Below, one piece after another: positions 8,100 through 16,542 of a stretch of DNA of 59,304 nt (its first letter is position 1; the number at the start of each line of letters is the position of its first letter). This DNA is from DASZTV01 sp035548125 (GTDB lineage Bacteria > Actinomycetota > Actinomycetes > JAFAQI01), in contig DASZTV010000029.1 of NCBI GenBank assembly GCA_035548125.1, forward strand, positions 1 through 59,304, given 5' to 3'. A model generated the notes under the pieces. It was given only the letters and a program-made list of their open reading frames with translations, was not told where the DNA came from and did no database searches. A program made the position numbers and the translations under genes.

Positions 8100-9127
8100 C
8101 CCGCGGTGGTCTCGTGGTGGACGAGCTCGACGACCCGGGTCAGGACGTCCGGGTCGGTGTCGGGCAGCACACCGTGTCCGAGGTTGAAGATGTGACCGGG
8201 CGCGTGACGGCCGGCCTGAAGGACCTCGCGCACCCGCTGGGCGACGGCCGGCCACGGCGCGAACACGGTCGCCGGGTCGAGGTTTCCCTGCACGGTGACG
8301 TCGGCTCCGACCCGCTTCGTCGCCTGATCGAGCGGCAGCCGCCAGTCCACGCCGACGACATCGGCGCCCGCGCTGGCCATCAGACCGAGCAGCTCGCCGG
8401 TGTCGACCCCGAAGTGGATCCGCGGCACGTCCGGGACCGCCGCAAGTACCTTGCGGCTGTGCGGGAGGACGTAACGCTCGTAGTCCGCAGCGGACAGCGA
8501 GCCCGCCCACGAGTCGAACAGCTGCACCACGCTGGCGCCCGCGGCGACCTGCACCCGGAGGTAGGCCGCGGCGAGGTCCGCGAGCTTGCCGGCGAGGGCG
8601 TGCCAAGTGGCCTCGTCGCCGTACATCAGCGCCTTGGTCCGCGCGTGGTCGCGACTCGGCCCGCCTTCCACGAGGTAGGACGCGAGGGTGAACGGAGCGC
8701 CCGCGAATCCGATGAGCGGCGTGTCACCGAGCTCGCCCACCAATCCGCGGACCGCATCGGCGACCACCTCGACCTGACCGGGCTCGAGCTCCGGCAACGC
8801 CTTCACCGCCGCCGCATCGCGCACCGGATCCGCGACCACCGGCCCCACACCCGCGACGATGTCGAGGTCGACGCCGGCCGCCTTCAGCGGCAACACGATG
8901 TCGCTGAACAGGATCGCCGCGTCGACGCCGTACCGGCGTACCGGCTGCATCGTGATCTCGACGACGAGGTCGGCCCGCAGGCACGACTCGAGCATGCCGA
9001 CACCTTCGCGGACCTTGCGATACTCCGGCAGCGCCCGGCCCGCCTGCCGCATGAACCACACCGGAGTGTGCGGGACGGGTTCCCTGCGACACGCCTTGAG
9101 GAACGCGCTGTCAGCGGGGCCGGACAC
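8096..9127 (-). CDS. hemE: Uroporphyrinogen decarboxylase
   Basis: This 343-residue cytosolic enzyme decarboxylates the four acetate side chains of uroporphyrinogen III to give coproporphyrinogen III. Signature segments are the N-terminal PVWFMRQAGRALPEYR and the second conserved block GFAGAPFTLASYL, with FNLGHGVLP near the C-terminus. The start is GTG at 9127; AACGAT lies six bases upstream. It is first in the unit hemE-hemG, and an EamA transporter gene lies just upstream on the same strand. The pathway continues with HemG and HemQ. Confidence 0.97.
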   Translation of the reverse strand: MSGPADSAFLKACRREPVPHTPVWFMRQAGRALPEYRKVREGVGMLESCLRADLVVEITMQPVRRYGVDAAILFSDIVLPLKAAGVDLDIVAGVGPVVADPVRDAAAVKALPELEPGQVEVVADAVRGLVGELGDTPLIGFAGAPFTLASYLVEGGPSRDHARTKALMYGDEATWHALAGKLADLAAAYLRVQVAAGASVVQLFDSWAGSLSAADYERYVLPHSRKVLAAVPDVPRIHFGVDTGELLGLMASAGADVVGVDWRLPLDQATKRVGADVTVQGNLDPATVFAPWPAVAQRVREVLQAGRHAPGHIFNLGHGVLPDTDPDVLTRVVELVHHETTAG

Positions 9128-9139
9128 GACTCGATCGTT

Positions 9140-9976
9140 TCACGAGGCGATCAGCGCAACCCCGCCGATGGCCCCGACGACGCCGACCAGCTGGATGCGC
9201 GCCAGCCGCTCCGCGTGGATGGCGCGGGCGAGGACCACCGTCACGGCGGGATACAGCGAGGACAGGACGGCCACCACGGCGAGCAGGCCGTGCCGGGTCG
9301 CGTAGCCGAACGTCGCGTTGGCGCCGACGTCGAACGCACCGACCACCACCAGCATCGGCAAGTCCGGTTTCGACACGCGCAGCGACGTCGCCGAGAGGGC
9401 CGCGACGGCAGCCATCATCAGCGCGGCCGCGCCGCGCATGACGAGCAGCGTCATGACCGTGCTGGTACGCGCCCCGTGATCCAGCGCCACGAAGACCACC
9501 CCGAACCCGACCGCCGCGACCATCGCCAGGAGCAGGGGCCTGGCCGATGCCGGGGCACCGTCGCCGCGCTGCAGCTCGGGCCCGCCGGCGAGCACGACGC
9601 CGGCGATCGCGACGACGATCCCGGCGTCCTGCAGCACGCTCGGCCGGTCCCCCGCCACGAGGCCGACCGCGACCGGCACGATCACCCCGAGCGAGGCGAT
9701 CGGCGCAACAACACCCATGGTCCCCGTGGCAAGCGCCTGGTAGAACGCGACGATCCCGATCGAGCCGGCGACGGCGCCGAGCAGCCCCCAGCCGAGGTAT
9801 CCCGATGCTGCGTCGAACGCGTTCGTGGCCACCGCGGCGACGACCACGCCGGACAGGCCGATCAGCTCGCTGAGCAAGGTAACGGTGACGGCGGGTCGGC
9901 GCCGGGTGAGCGTGCCGCCGCAGAAGTCCGACGTCCCCCAGAGCGCGCTCGAGAGCAGCGCCAGGAAGATCGCCAT
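9140..9976 (-). CDS. EamA/DMT-family transporter
   Basis: This 278-residue membrane protein has about ten transmembrane helices arranged as two EamA repeats (residues roughly 1-135 and 145-278), the normal length for the drug/metabolite transporter superfamily. The N-terminal segment LLSSALWGTSDFCGG is typical. The substrate is unknown; proximity to hemE does not prove a porphyrin role. The start ATG at 9976 was chosen because the first membrane helix begins there and a perfect-spaced TAGGCT box lies seven bases upstream. The stop is 12 bases before the hemE start, so read-through into hemE is likely. Confidence 0.85.
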   Translation of the reverse strand: MAIFLALLSSALWGTSDFCGGTLTRRRPAVTVTLLSELIGLSGVVVAAVATNAFDAASGYLGWGLLGAVAGSIGIVAFYQALATGTMGVVAPIASLGVIVPVAVGLVAGDRPSVLQDAGIVVAIAGVVLAGGPELQRGDGAPASARPLLLAMVAAVGFGVVFVALDHGARTSTVMTLLVMRGAAALMMAAVAALSATSLRVSKPDLPMLVVVGAFDVGANATFGYATRHGLLAVVAVLSSLYPAVTVVLARAIHAERLARIQLVGVVGAIGGVALIAS

Positions 9977-10059
9977 CCGGGGCAGCCTAATGAGATGGAG
10001 CGCGTTCACCCGGCGCGTCTCCGGGCGCTGCGGCGCCGCCTCGCACTTACAGTGAGCGC
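9977..10059. promoter_or_regulatory. Divergent leaderless promoters EamA (-) / DUF3000 (+)
   Basis: In this 83-bp gap, minus-strand TAGGCT (9984-9989) lies seven bases before the EamA ATG, and plus-strand TACAGT (10048-10053) lies six bases before the DUF3000 GTG. Both are strict TANNNT boxes at the spacing expected when the start codon is the first transcribed codon. Confidence 0.55.
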
Positions 10060-10650
10060 GTGTCGGTGGAGCTGTCCACGCCGCCCGACTTGCCGCCTGC
10101 GTTTCGCGCAGCGCTCGCCGGGTTGATGGCCGTTGAGCTGCGCCCGGAACTCGTGGTCCACGAGCTCCCCGCCCCGCCACGCCTCGCCCCGCACGCGATC
10201 GCGCTCCACGCCTCTGTCGTCTCGGGAGGCGACGAGCTCGCCGAGGGCCGACTGGTGGTGCTGCACGACCCGGAAGGCCAGGAGGTCTGGGCGGGCGACA
10301 CCCGCTGCGTGGCCTACGTCCAGGCCGGGGTGGAAGCCGACATCGCCGGCGACCCGATGCTGCTCGAGGTCGGCTGGGCGTGGCTGATGGAGGCGCTCGA
10401 GGGCGCCGGCGCCGAGTACACCGCCGAAAGCGGCACGGTGACGCGCACCACCTCGGAGCGATTCGGCTCGATCAGCGAGCATCCGGTCGATTGCGACGTC
10501 GAGCTCCGCGCGTCGTGGTCACCGCAAGGCGAGCTCGCCCCGCATCTGGTGGCCTTCGGTGAGGTGCTCTGCGTGGCGGCGGGGCTTCCGCCGATGCCGC
10601 CCGGCGTCGTGGCGCTGCCGCGCAGGCGCGCGGCACGCTCCAAGCGTTAG
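10060..10650 (+). CDS. DUF3000 family protein
   Basis: This 196-residue cytosolic protein matches the actinobacterial DUF3000 family. Conserved-looking blocks are the N-terminal LPPAFRAALAGL, the central DPMLLEVGWAWLMEAL and the segment TSERFGSI, with a basic C-terminal tail (RRRAARSKR). No function is established. It commonly lies near hemE and ribonuclease D in actinobacteria, as here. The start is GTG, leaderless by its TACAGT box. Its stop codon overlaps the stop of the convergent histidine kinase within a shared TTAG. Confidence 0.85.
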   Translation: MSVELSTPPDLPPAFRAALAGLMAVELRPELVVHELPAPPRLAPHAIALHASVVSGGDELAEGRLVVLHDPEGQEVWAGDTRCVAYVQAGVEADIAGDPMLLEVGWAWLMEALEGAGAEYTAESGTVTRTTSERFGSISEHPVDCDVELRASWSPQGELAPHLVAFGEVLCVAAGLPPMPPGVVALPRRRAARSKR

Positions 10651-11675
10651 CCGACCTGTTCGCCGACCTGGTCGTCGGCGCGGGTCGGTTCGAGGGGCGT
10701 CGCCAACGCGACGCCGGTAGCGGCCGACAGCCGCGGCAAGCGGAGCATGAGCGTCGTACCGGCGCCGCGCCACGACGTCACGTCGAGCGAACCGCCGACC
10801 AGCCGGGCACGCTCACGGAGCAGGCCGAGCCCGACGTGCCGACCGCCCTCGGAGGTCACGGCGTCGGGCACGAACCCGAGACCCTGGTCGGCGACCACTG
10901 CGGTCACCCAGTTGTCGTCGACCTGCAGCTCCACACGGGCCTGATCGACCTCCGCGTGCTTCACGACGTTGAGCAGCGCCTCCTGGAAGAACCGGTAGAC
11001 CGTGATAGCGCTGACCAACGGGAGCGGGTGCGGCTCCTCCGGCCAGCTCACTGAGATCTCCATGCCGTAGCGGTTGGCCAGATCGTCGCGCAGCGCGGCG
11101 ATCGCGCGCGCCAGGTCGCCGTCGCGCAGGGCGGGCGGACGGGTCCGCGCCATGACCGCGCGCACCTGCTCCTCCGCTTCGCTGACCATCTCGACGGCCC
11201 GGCCGATGCTGCCCGGGTTGCGACGATCGTCGAGCAGCACCCGCGCCATCGTCAGCGACTGCGCGACCGTGTCGTGCAGCTCGGCGGCGAGCTGGCCGCG
11301 CGCCGCTTCCTCGGCGCCGACCAGACCGGACAGCAGCTCGTACATGCCGGCGCTCGCCGTCTCTGCCGCGCGGCGGTGGCGCTCGGCGACCTCGTCGGCC
11401 ATGTTGACCCGGCGGTGCATCGCGTCGACTGCACTCGCCCGCGCCTGCATCCGCCGTACCGAGCGCGACACCTGGAACTCGGCCACCGCAGCGATGACCG
11501 CGATGGCGACGGCGGCGGGACAGCCGGCGAGCACGACCTCCCACAGCGGGCCCGACACGTGGTCGGTGCCCTTGAGGATCTCGACCGACACGACCAGGAC
11601 CCCGGCGCACGCACCAAGCGTCAGCCCGAAGATCAGCAGTGCAAGCGGTACGCCGCTGCCTTTGGTCAGCCTCAT
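10647..11675 (-). CDS. Membrane sensor histidine kinase (HisKA_3 type)
   Basis: This 342-residue kinase has two transmembrane helices (about residues 10-33 and 45-66), a short coiled linker, a dimerisation/phosphoacceptor helix with His134 in AAELHDTVAQSL, and an ATPase domain with EALLNVVKHA and DQGLGFV. This is the NarL-type kinase subclass that partners LuxR-type regulators. Almost nothing lies outside the membrane, so the signal may be in the membrane or come from the protein encoded just upstream. The ATG overlaps the stop of the upstream GAF-like membrane protein as ATGA. The likely partner is the response regulator at 13286. Confidence 0.9.
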   Translation of the reverse strand: MRLTKGSGVPLALLIFGLTLGACAGVLVVSVEILKGTDHVSGPLWEVVLAGCPAAVAIAVIAAVAEFQVSRSVRRMQARASAVDAMHRRVNMADEVAERHRRAAETASAGMYELLSGLVGAEEAARGQLAAELHDTVAQSLTMARVLLDDRRNPGSIGRAVEMVSEAEEQVRAVMARTRPPALRDGDLARAIAALRDDLANRYGMEISVSWPEEPHPLPLVSAITVYRFFQEALLNVVKHAEVDQARVELQVDDNWVTAVVADQGLGFVPDAVTSEGGRHVGLGLLRERARLVGGSLDVTSWRGAGTTLMLRLPRLSAATGVALATPLEPTRADDQVGEQVG

Positions 11676-13102
11676 GGTGTGAGCACCCCGGTCGTCGTCC
11701 AGTCGTCGAACCGCCGCGCGCCGGTCATCTTCAGGTCGGCGTCGGTGATCGCCTGGGCAAGGTCCGGCTCTACGGCGAGCGCGATGGCTCCCAGCAGGGA
11801 CGCCACGGCGCGTTCGACGGAGTAGAGCTCGTCGACGATGTCGCTGACCGGAGGTTGCCCCCTCAGCGACGCCAGCCGAGCGAGCCGACTGGCGGCATCG
11901 CGGAGGACCTGCAGCGCCGGCTCGGTGTCCGCGCCCGGATTGTCGAGGGCCCGGGCTGCCTGGTCGGAGGTCGCCGCGCCCGCGAACGCGCTTCCTTCCG
12001 CCTCCGCGCGATCGGCGGTCGACAACCACGTCTCGGCCTGCTCCGCCAAGACGGTGGCGAGCAGGAGATCACGCCGGCCGAAGGCGGGGCGGCCGGCCTC
12101 GCGGCGCATCCGGATGGCGGCCAGCGGGCTCTCCCGCTTGCCGAGCACCATGACGCACCACGGTGCTTCGTCCTCGACTCCGGTGATGATTCCCGCGTCG
12201 GCAAGTGCCCGCAGCACCCACGGCTCGTCGAGGGCCTCGGGATCGACCCGGCGCCGGTTCACGCCCTCGGCGTCGCCGAGGTAGTGGACCGGACCCTCGT
12301 GGGCGAGCAGCAGCATCTCGACCTCAGGACTGGCGAACATCCGGCTGGCGGCGGTCAGCACGACCTGCGCCGACCCATCGACGGAGCGGCTGCTCGCCAG
12401 CTCTTGCAGGCGCGCCAGCTCCGCGAACAGCGCGGTCTCCGCGGACCGCGTGGCCTGCTCGTCGTAGGAGATCCACAACAGCACCAGCGGTACGGCGAGC
12501 GCGAACAGGCCGAGGGGCTCGTTGCGTGCGAGCCACGCGCCGAGGATCCCCAGACCCGACGCACCGACCGAGTGCAGCGCAGCGAACGGGACGGTTTCCC
12601 AGATCAGCGCGGCGAGGCGCTGCCCGGTCGTCGCGACGACCGACGCCAGCATCAGGGTGTTGGTCGCGACCCAGAAGACCGCCATTCCCCCGACGACCGC
12701 CCACAGGTTGCCGCCGACACCGTGGGTGAACTCGGCGCCCAGCGCGGTCGCCGCAGCGAACTGCGTGACCGTGAAGACGAGCCGCAGCGGCGGACGGCGC
12801 TTGAGGGCCTCCGCGACGAACACCCCGGCGGCGACGGCGGCGACCGTCCACGCACGCGGCGAGTAGACGTACGCCGCGGCGATCGCGGCCTCGGTCACGC
12901 CGAACGTCCACCGCTGCTTGCCGAACGACAGCCGAACGACGGCGAGCTCGGCCGCGAGCACGGAAACCGCGAGCACCGGGAGCGCGTAGCTGACCACCGA
13001 GCCCCAGCCGGTGAAGACGGCGGCGCAGGTCGCCACGGACGCGGCGAAGACGCAGATCAGCCGGAGCCGGGCGGCTGGTGGCACCAGCTCCGACCCCTCC
13101 AT
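11672..13102 (-). CDS. Polytopic membrane protein with GAF-like cytosolic region
   Basis: This 476-residue protein has about eight transmembrane helices in the first 240 residues. A cytosolic part follows with a coiled stretch (LFAELARLQELA) and a region of about 280-420 that looks GAF-like (SRMFASPEVEMLLLAHEG, then PLAAIRMRR and RRDLLLATVLAEQAETWL). No histidine phosphoacceptor or ATPase motif is present. It therefore looks like a sensing subunit that works with the kinase encoded immediately downstream (4-base overlap). GAGAAT seven bases before the ATG suggests a leaderless start. The ATG at 13102 is preferred over an in-frame upstream ATG at 13171. The name is descriptive only. Confidence 0.7.
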   Translation of the reverse strand: MEGSELVPPAARLRLICVFAASVATCAAVFTGWGSVVSYALPVLAVSVLAAELAVVRLSFGKQRWTFGVTEAAIAAAYVYSPRAWTVAAVAAGVFVAEALKRRPPLRLVFTVTQFAAATALGAEFTHGVGGNLWAVVGGMAVFWVATNTLMLASVVATTGQRLAALIWETVPFAALHSVGASGLGILGAWLARNEPLGLFALAVPLVLLWISYDEQATRSAETALFAELARLQELASSRSVDGSAQVVLTAASRMFASPEVEMLLLAHEGPVHYLGDAEGVNRRRVDPEALDEPWVLRALADAGIITGVEDEAPWCVMVLGKRESPLAAIRMRREAGRPAFGRRDLLLATVLAEQAETWLSTADRAEAEGSAFAGAATSDQAARALDNPGADTEPALQVLRDAASRLARLASLRGQPPVSDIVDELYSVERAVASLLGAIALAVEPDLAQAITDADLKMTGARRFDDWTTTGVLTP

Positions 13103-13285
13103 ACCGCAGATTCTCGGCCCCGCAGCCTCAGAACTTCGGTATTCCGCGCCGCAATCCCCCATTCGGCGCAATCAACCCCCGATTGGGCTACAGAAACCGC
13201 GCACTCAGGCCGACAAACCTCACATCAGCTTCCAGGCGCGAGAGCCCAGCCAGCGCATGAGACCGCCGAGCGAGAAGGAGGACCG
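13103..13285. promoter_or_regulatory. Intergenic control region between sensor operon and response regulator
   Basis: This 183-bp divergent gap is less G+C-rich than its flanks. It contains a direct repeat GCAATC (13151-13156 and 13168-13173). The second copy also forms an inverted repeat, CAATC (13169-13173) with GATTG (13181-13185), around a C-run. These could be response-regulator sites. A very strong Shine-Dalgarno AAGGAGGA (13275-13282) precedes the regulator GTG by three bases, so this gene has a leader, unlike most neighbours. Confidence 0.45.
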
Positions 13286-13966
13286 GTGTCCGCAGTCGTC
13301 GAGCGAAACCCTGCGCCTGCGCCCGATCCCGTAGCCGGTTTCACCGCCATGGTCGTGGATGACCACCCGCTGGTCCGCGAGTCCATGGTTGGTCGGCTCA
13401 CCGCAATGGGTGCCCGGGACGTCGTCGAGGCCGCCAGCGTCGCCGAAGCGCGCGCCCGCGCGCATGCCGGAGGCATCCGTGATCTGTGTGTTCTCGACGT
13501 CGGCCTTCCCGACGGATCGGGACTGGACCTGCTCGCCGACCTCCGCGCCGCCGGCTGGCCGCGGCTGGTCGTGCTCTCCGCCGCCGACGACCCGTACTCA
13601 GTGCGCGCGGCGTTCGTCGCCGGCGCGCAGGGCTACCTGCTGAAGTCCGCCTCTCCGCTCGTCGTCGCTGACGGCGTCCGTCGGGTCCTCGATGGCGGCG
13701 TCTACGCCGACCCCTCCGTCGCCTCGCTGCTCGCCGCGGGCCTGCGCGGCGGGCCTCAGCACGACGGCGTAGCGGAGCTCTCGGGCCGTGAGGTCGAGGT
13801 GCTGCAGCTCGTCGCTGACGGCCGCTCCAACAAGGAGATCGGCGACTCGCTCGGCCTGTCGGCGCTGACCGTCAAGAGCCACCTCGCCCGCATCGCACGC
13901 AAGCTCGGTACGGGTGACCGGGCCGAGATGGTCGCGATGGCGATGCGCGCCGGCGTCATCCGCTAG
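13286..13966 (+). CDS. NarL/LuxR-family response regulator
   Basis: This 226-residue two-component regulator has a receiver domain (about 20-135) with acidic residues Asp25/Asp26, phosphoacceptor Asp71 in VLDVGLPDGSG and Lys120 in YLLKSAS. A LuxR-type helix-turn-helix domain (about 160-222) contains LSGREVEVLQLVADGRSNKEI and TVKSHLARI. It probably accepts phosphate from the histidine kinase encoded divergently at 10647. The GTG start is fixed by the near-consensus Shine-Dalgarno sequence. Targets are unknown; autoregulation of the shared intergenic region is plausible. Confidence 0.93.
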   Translation: MSAVVERNPAPAPDPVAGFTAMVVDDHPLVRESMVGRLTAMGARDVVEAASVAEARARAHAGGIRDLCVLDVGLPDGSGLDLLADLRAAGWPRLVVLSAADDPYSVRAAFVAGAQGYLLKSASPLVVADGVRRVLDGGVYADPSVASLLAAGLRGGPQHDGVAELSGREVEVLQLVADGRSNKEIGDSLGLSALTVKSHLARIARKLGTGDRAEMVAMAMRAGVIR

Positions 13967-13980
13967 GTTCGCTTTTCCTT

Positions 13981-13986
13981 TACCGT
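13981..13986 (+). promoter_or_regulatory. Leaderless -10 box of ribonuclease D gene
   Basis: TACCGT ends six bases before the GTG at 13993, and no Shine-Dalgarno sequence is present. It lies in the 26-bp gap after the response-regulator gene. Confidence 0.5.
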
Positions 13987-13992
13987 CGAGCG

Positions 13993-15246
13993 GTGAGCGA
14001 AGCCCTCGACGCGCCCGTCGCCGACGCGACGGAGCCGGCCGAGGACGCCCCGGAAGCAGAGCTGCTCCTCGAGCCTCGCGAGGGCATTCCACCGGTGATC
14101 GACACGCTCGACGCGCTCGACGCCGCCGCCGAAGCGCTCCGCGCGGGGACCGGTCCGGTCGCCGTCGACGCGGAGCGGGCGTCGGGCTACCGCTACGGGC
14201 AGCGGGCCTACCTGGTGCAGATCCGACGGCACGGCTCCGGCACGGTGCTCATCGACCCGATCCCGTTCGGCGACCTCCGCCGGCTCGGAGCGGCGATCAG
14301 CGACGTCGAATGGGTGGTACACGCCGCCTCGCAGGACCTGCCGTGCCTGCGCGAGCTGGGCCTCGAACCGGCCGAGCTGTTCGACACGGAGCTGGCCGCG
14401 CGGCTGGCCGGGTTCGAGCGCGTCGGCCTGGCCACGATGGTGGAACGGCTGCTCGGCCTGCGCCTTGCCAAGGAGCACTCGGCGGTCGACTGGTCGCGCC
14501 GCCCCCTTCCCGAACCCTGGCTCGGCTACGCCGCACTCGATGTCGAGGTTCTGCTCGACCTGCGCGACGCCCTCGAGGCCGAACTGCGGGCTCAGGACAA
14601 GTTGGAGCTGGCCCACGAGGAGTTCGTCGCGGTCCTGGCGGCCGAGCCCGCGTCACCCCGGCCGGATCCCTGGCGACGCACGAGCGGCATCCACCGGGTG
14701 CGCAACCGACGGCAGCTCGGCGTCGTCCGCGCCCTGTGGGAGGCCCGCGACCGGCTCGCCCGCGAGCGGGATACCGCTCCGGGCCGGGTGCTCGCCGACT
14801 CCGCGATCATCGCCGCTGCGGTCGCCACCTGCGAGTCAGCGGAAGACCTCGCGAAGCTGCCCGGTTGGGGAGGCCGTTCGACCCGCCGACTGGTTCCCTA
14901 TCTGTGGCCGATCATTGTGACCGCCCGCGCGCTGCCGGAAAGCGACCTCCCCCGCCCGGCCGTCCCCGGCGACGGTCCGCCGCCGGCGAACCGGTGGCCG
15001 GACCGCGATCCGGTCGCCGCGGGCCGGCTGGCACGCGCCCGCGCCGCGATGGCCGATGTCTCTGAACGGCGCCGGATCCCCGTGGAGAACCTGCTGACCC
15101 CGGACCTGTTGCGCCGCCTGGCGTGGTCTCCACCGTCGAACCGACCCGAGGACGTACGCGACTTCCTGCTCGCCGGCGGCGCCCGGCAGTGGCAGGTGGG
15201 TCTGGTCGCCGACGTGCTCGCCGCTGCCATGGCCGAGCCGGAGTGA
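13993..15246 (+). CDS. rnd: Ribonuclease D (3'-5' exonuclease with HRDC domain)
   Basis: This 417-residue RNase D-like enzyme trims 3' ends of structured RNAs such as tRNA precursors. The DEDDy exonuclease residues are Asp59 and Glu61 (DAE, where DTE is more usual), Asp115 in ASQDLPCL, and Tyr179/Asp183 in GYAALDVEVLLDL. An HRDC domain follows at about 215-300 (GIHRVRNRRQLGVVRALWEARD), with a further helical region to the end. A 35-residue acidic N-terminal extension precedes the fold. The GTG start follows a TACCGT box. The stop overlaps the next acetyltransferase start as GTGA. Confidence 0.93.
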   Translation: MSEALDAPVADATEPAEDAPEAELLLEPREGIPPVIDTLDALDAAAEALRAGTGPVAVDAERASGYRYGQRAYLVQIRRHGSGTVLIDPIPFGDLRRLGAAISDVEWVVHAASQDLPCLRELGLEPAELFDTELAARLAGFERVGLATMVERLLGLRLAKEHSAVDWSRRPLPEPWLGYAALDVEVLLDLRDALEAELRAQDKLELAHEEFVAVLAAEPASPRPDPWRRTSGIHRVRNRRQLGVVRALWEARDRLARERDTAPGRVLADSAIIAAAVATCESAEDLAKLPGWGGRSTRRLVPYLWPIIVTARALPESDLPRPAVPGDGPPPANRWPDRDPVAAGRLARARAAMADVSERRRIPVENLLTPDLLRRLAWSPPSNRPEDVRDFLLAGGARQWQVGLVADVLAAAMAEPE

Positions 15247-15680
15247 CCCTGGTCGCCGTCACCGCCGAGGAGGTCGAGCGGCTGCAACACGGCGACACGG
15301 GGGGCCGGCCGGTGGCTCCCGGCTGGCCCCATGAGGACACCGCGGCCGGGTTGAGTTTCGCGCACGCCGGTGGGTGGCAGTTTCTTATCGTGGACGAAGC
15401 GGGCCGGATCGCCGGCGAGTGCGGCACCAAGACCGCGCCCCGCGATGGCCTGGTCGAGATCGGCTACGGGCTCGCAGCGCCCAGCAGAGGGCGCGGCCTG
15501 GGGACCGCAGCCGTCGGCGAGCTGGTGGACTGGCTGGTGTCCCGGCCCGACGTGTCAGCCATCGAGGCCGAGGTGCACGTGTCGAACACGCCGTCGCGGC
15601 GAGTCGTCGAAGGACTCGGTTTCCTCGCGACCGGTGGGCCCGATCTCGGCTACCTGCGCTACCGGCGAAGCGCGGAGTAG
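15243..15680 (+). CDS. GNAT acetyltransferase (RimJ/RimL-like)
   Basis: This 145-residue acetyltransferase has IGYGLAAPSRGRGLGTAAV as its acetyl-CoA loop (about residues 76-95) and a C-terminal NTPSRRVVEGLGF typical of RimJ/RimL relatives. The target is unknown. Its GTG overlaps the rnd stop by four bases, so it is probably translated with it. The short form is used; an in-frame upstream extension lies inside rnd and shows no domain. The next gene has its -10 box over the end of this gene. Confidence 0.85.
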   Translation: MTLVAVTAEEVERLQHGDTGGRPVAPGWPHEDTAAGLSFAHAGGWQFLIVDEAGRIAGECGTKTAPRDGLVEIGYGLAAPSRGRGLGTAAVGELVDWLVSRPDVSAIEAEVHVSNTPSRRVVEGLGFLATGGPDLGYLRYRRSAE

Positions 15681-15683
15681 GTT
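15678..15683 (+). promoter_or_regulatory. Leaderless -10 box overlapping the GNAT stop codon
   Basis: TAGGTT begins with the stop codon of the acetyltransferase gene and ends six bases before the ATG at 15690. The downstream gene can therefore be transcribed on its own. Confidence 0.5.
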
Positions 15684-15689
15684 CCGGTC

Positions 15690-16541
15690 ATGCCGAGCCG
15701 GCGAGGCCCCTTCAGCAGGGCCGTGCTGGCTGCCTCGGTGATCCTCGACCTCGACGTGGACCTCGGAGCGGCGGGCGTCGTACTGCGGGGCCGGCCGGAG
15801 ATCCGGGTGACCTGGCCGGAGTGCCGCACCGCGGTCGCCGACGCCGAACCGAACTCCGAGACCGGCCGCACCCGGCTCGCGCACTGGCTGCAGCTTCGCC
15901 GCTGGTTGGCGGACCACCGGCCGGACCAGCTGGCGGCCAGGGCACGCCCGTTCGGCGTGCCCGCCGCCTCCCCCGTGCATCCCGGTGCGCGCTGGGTCCG
16001 CGGCCGCGTGCTCGGCGGCACGCTCGAGCTCGGCATCGGCTTCATCGGGCTCGACCCGGATGCCCCGGACCTGGTGCAACCGGTCGCCCCTGAGGTCCTG
16101 GAACGAGCCGGAATCGACGCGGGCCACTGGTGGCCGAACGTTGCGGTCTACCTCGAGCGGATGGGGGACGCCGCAGCCGACCGGCTACGTCGTGACCCGA
16201 CTGCCCCCCTGCGGCCGATGGGCGACTGCGATGTCGTGACGCTGCTCGGGTCCCGAGCGCTGCGTGCCGCGATCGCGCAGTCCGCCGCGGGGGGCATGCA
16301 GTCGGTCGCCGTCCCGACCCGCGATCGCGGTTGGATCGACCTCAGCCGGATCGATCCCGCTTTTGCGGCGACAGCCGCGCAGCTCACCCGGGCCGAGGAC
16401 CGCGGGTTCGAGCGGCCGCTCCTCGTCACCCGCGACGAGGTGCTCCTCGGGCGGGACGGCAAGGGCGTGCTCCGGGCGGCACTCGACGGCCGGATCGTGC
16501 CGCGTGTCGAGTTCCGGGACGTGCTCTACCACCCTGCGTAG
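15690..16541 (+). CDS. Conserved hypothetical protein
   Basis: I do not recognise a named family for this 283-residue, probably cytosolic protein. It is rich in Arg, Ala and Pro, with no signal peptide or membrane helix. Points that may help a search are an N-terminal ILDLDVDLG strand, a tryptophan-rich DAGHWWPNV segment, and a C-terminal half containing VPTRDRGWIDLSRIDPAFAATAAQLTRAEDRGFERPLLVTRDEVLL. That last region reads like a small alpha/beta unit. Strong codon bias and a leaderless-type promoter support a real gene. It ends one base before the stop of the convergent protease gene. Confidence 0.75.
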   Translation: MPSRRGPFSRAVLAASVILDLDVDLGAAGVVLRGRPEIRVTWPECRTAVADAEPNSETGRTRLAHWLQLRRWLADHRPDQLAARARPFGVPAASPVHPGARWVRGRVLGGTLELGIGFIGLDPDAPDLVQPVAPEVLERAGIDAGHWWPNVAVYLERMGDAAADRLRRDPTAPLRPMGDCDVVTLLGSRALRAAIAQSAAGGMQSVAVPTRDRGWIDLSRIDPAFAATAAQLTRAEDRGFERPLLVTRDEVLLGRDGKGVLRAALDGRIVPRVEFRDVLYHPA

Positions 16542-16542
16542 G

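Noticed and set aside
8114..10126. 670-codon + strand frame antisense to hemE and the EamA gene
   Set aside because: Shadow of two genes with clear motifs and promoters.
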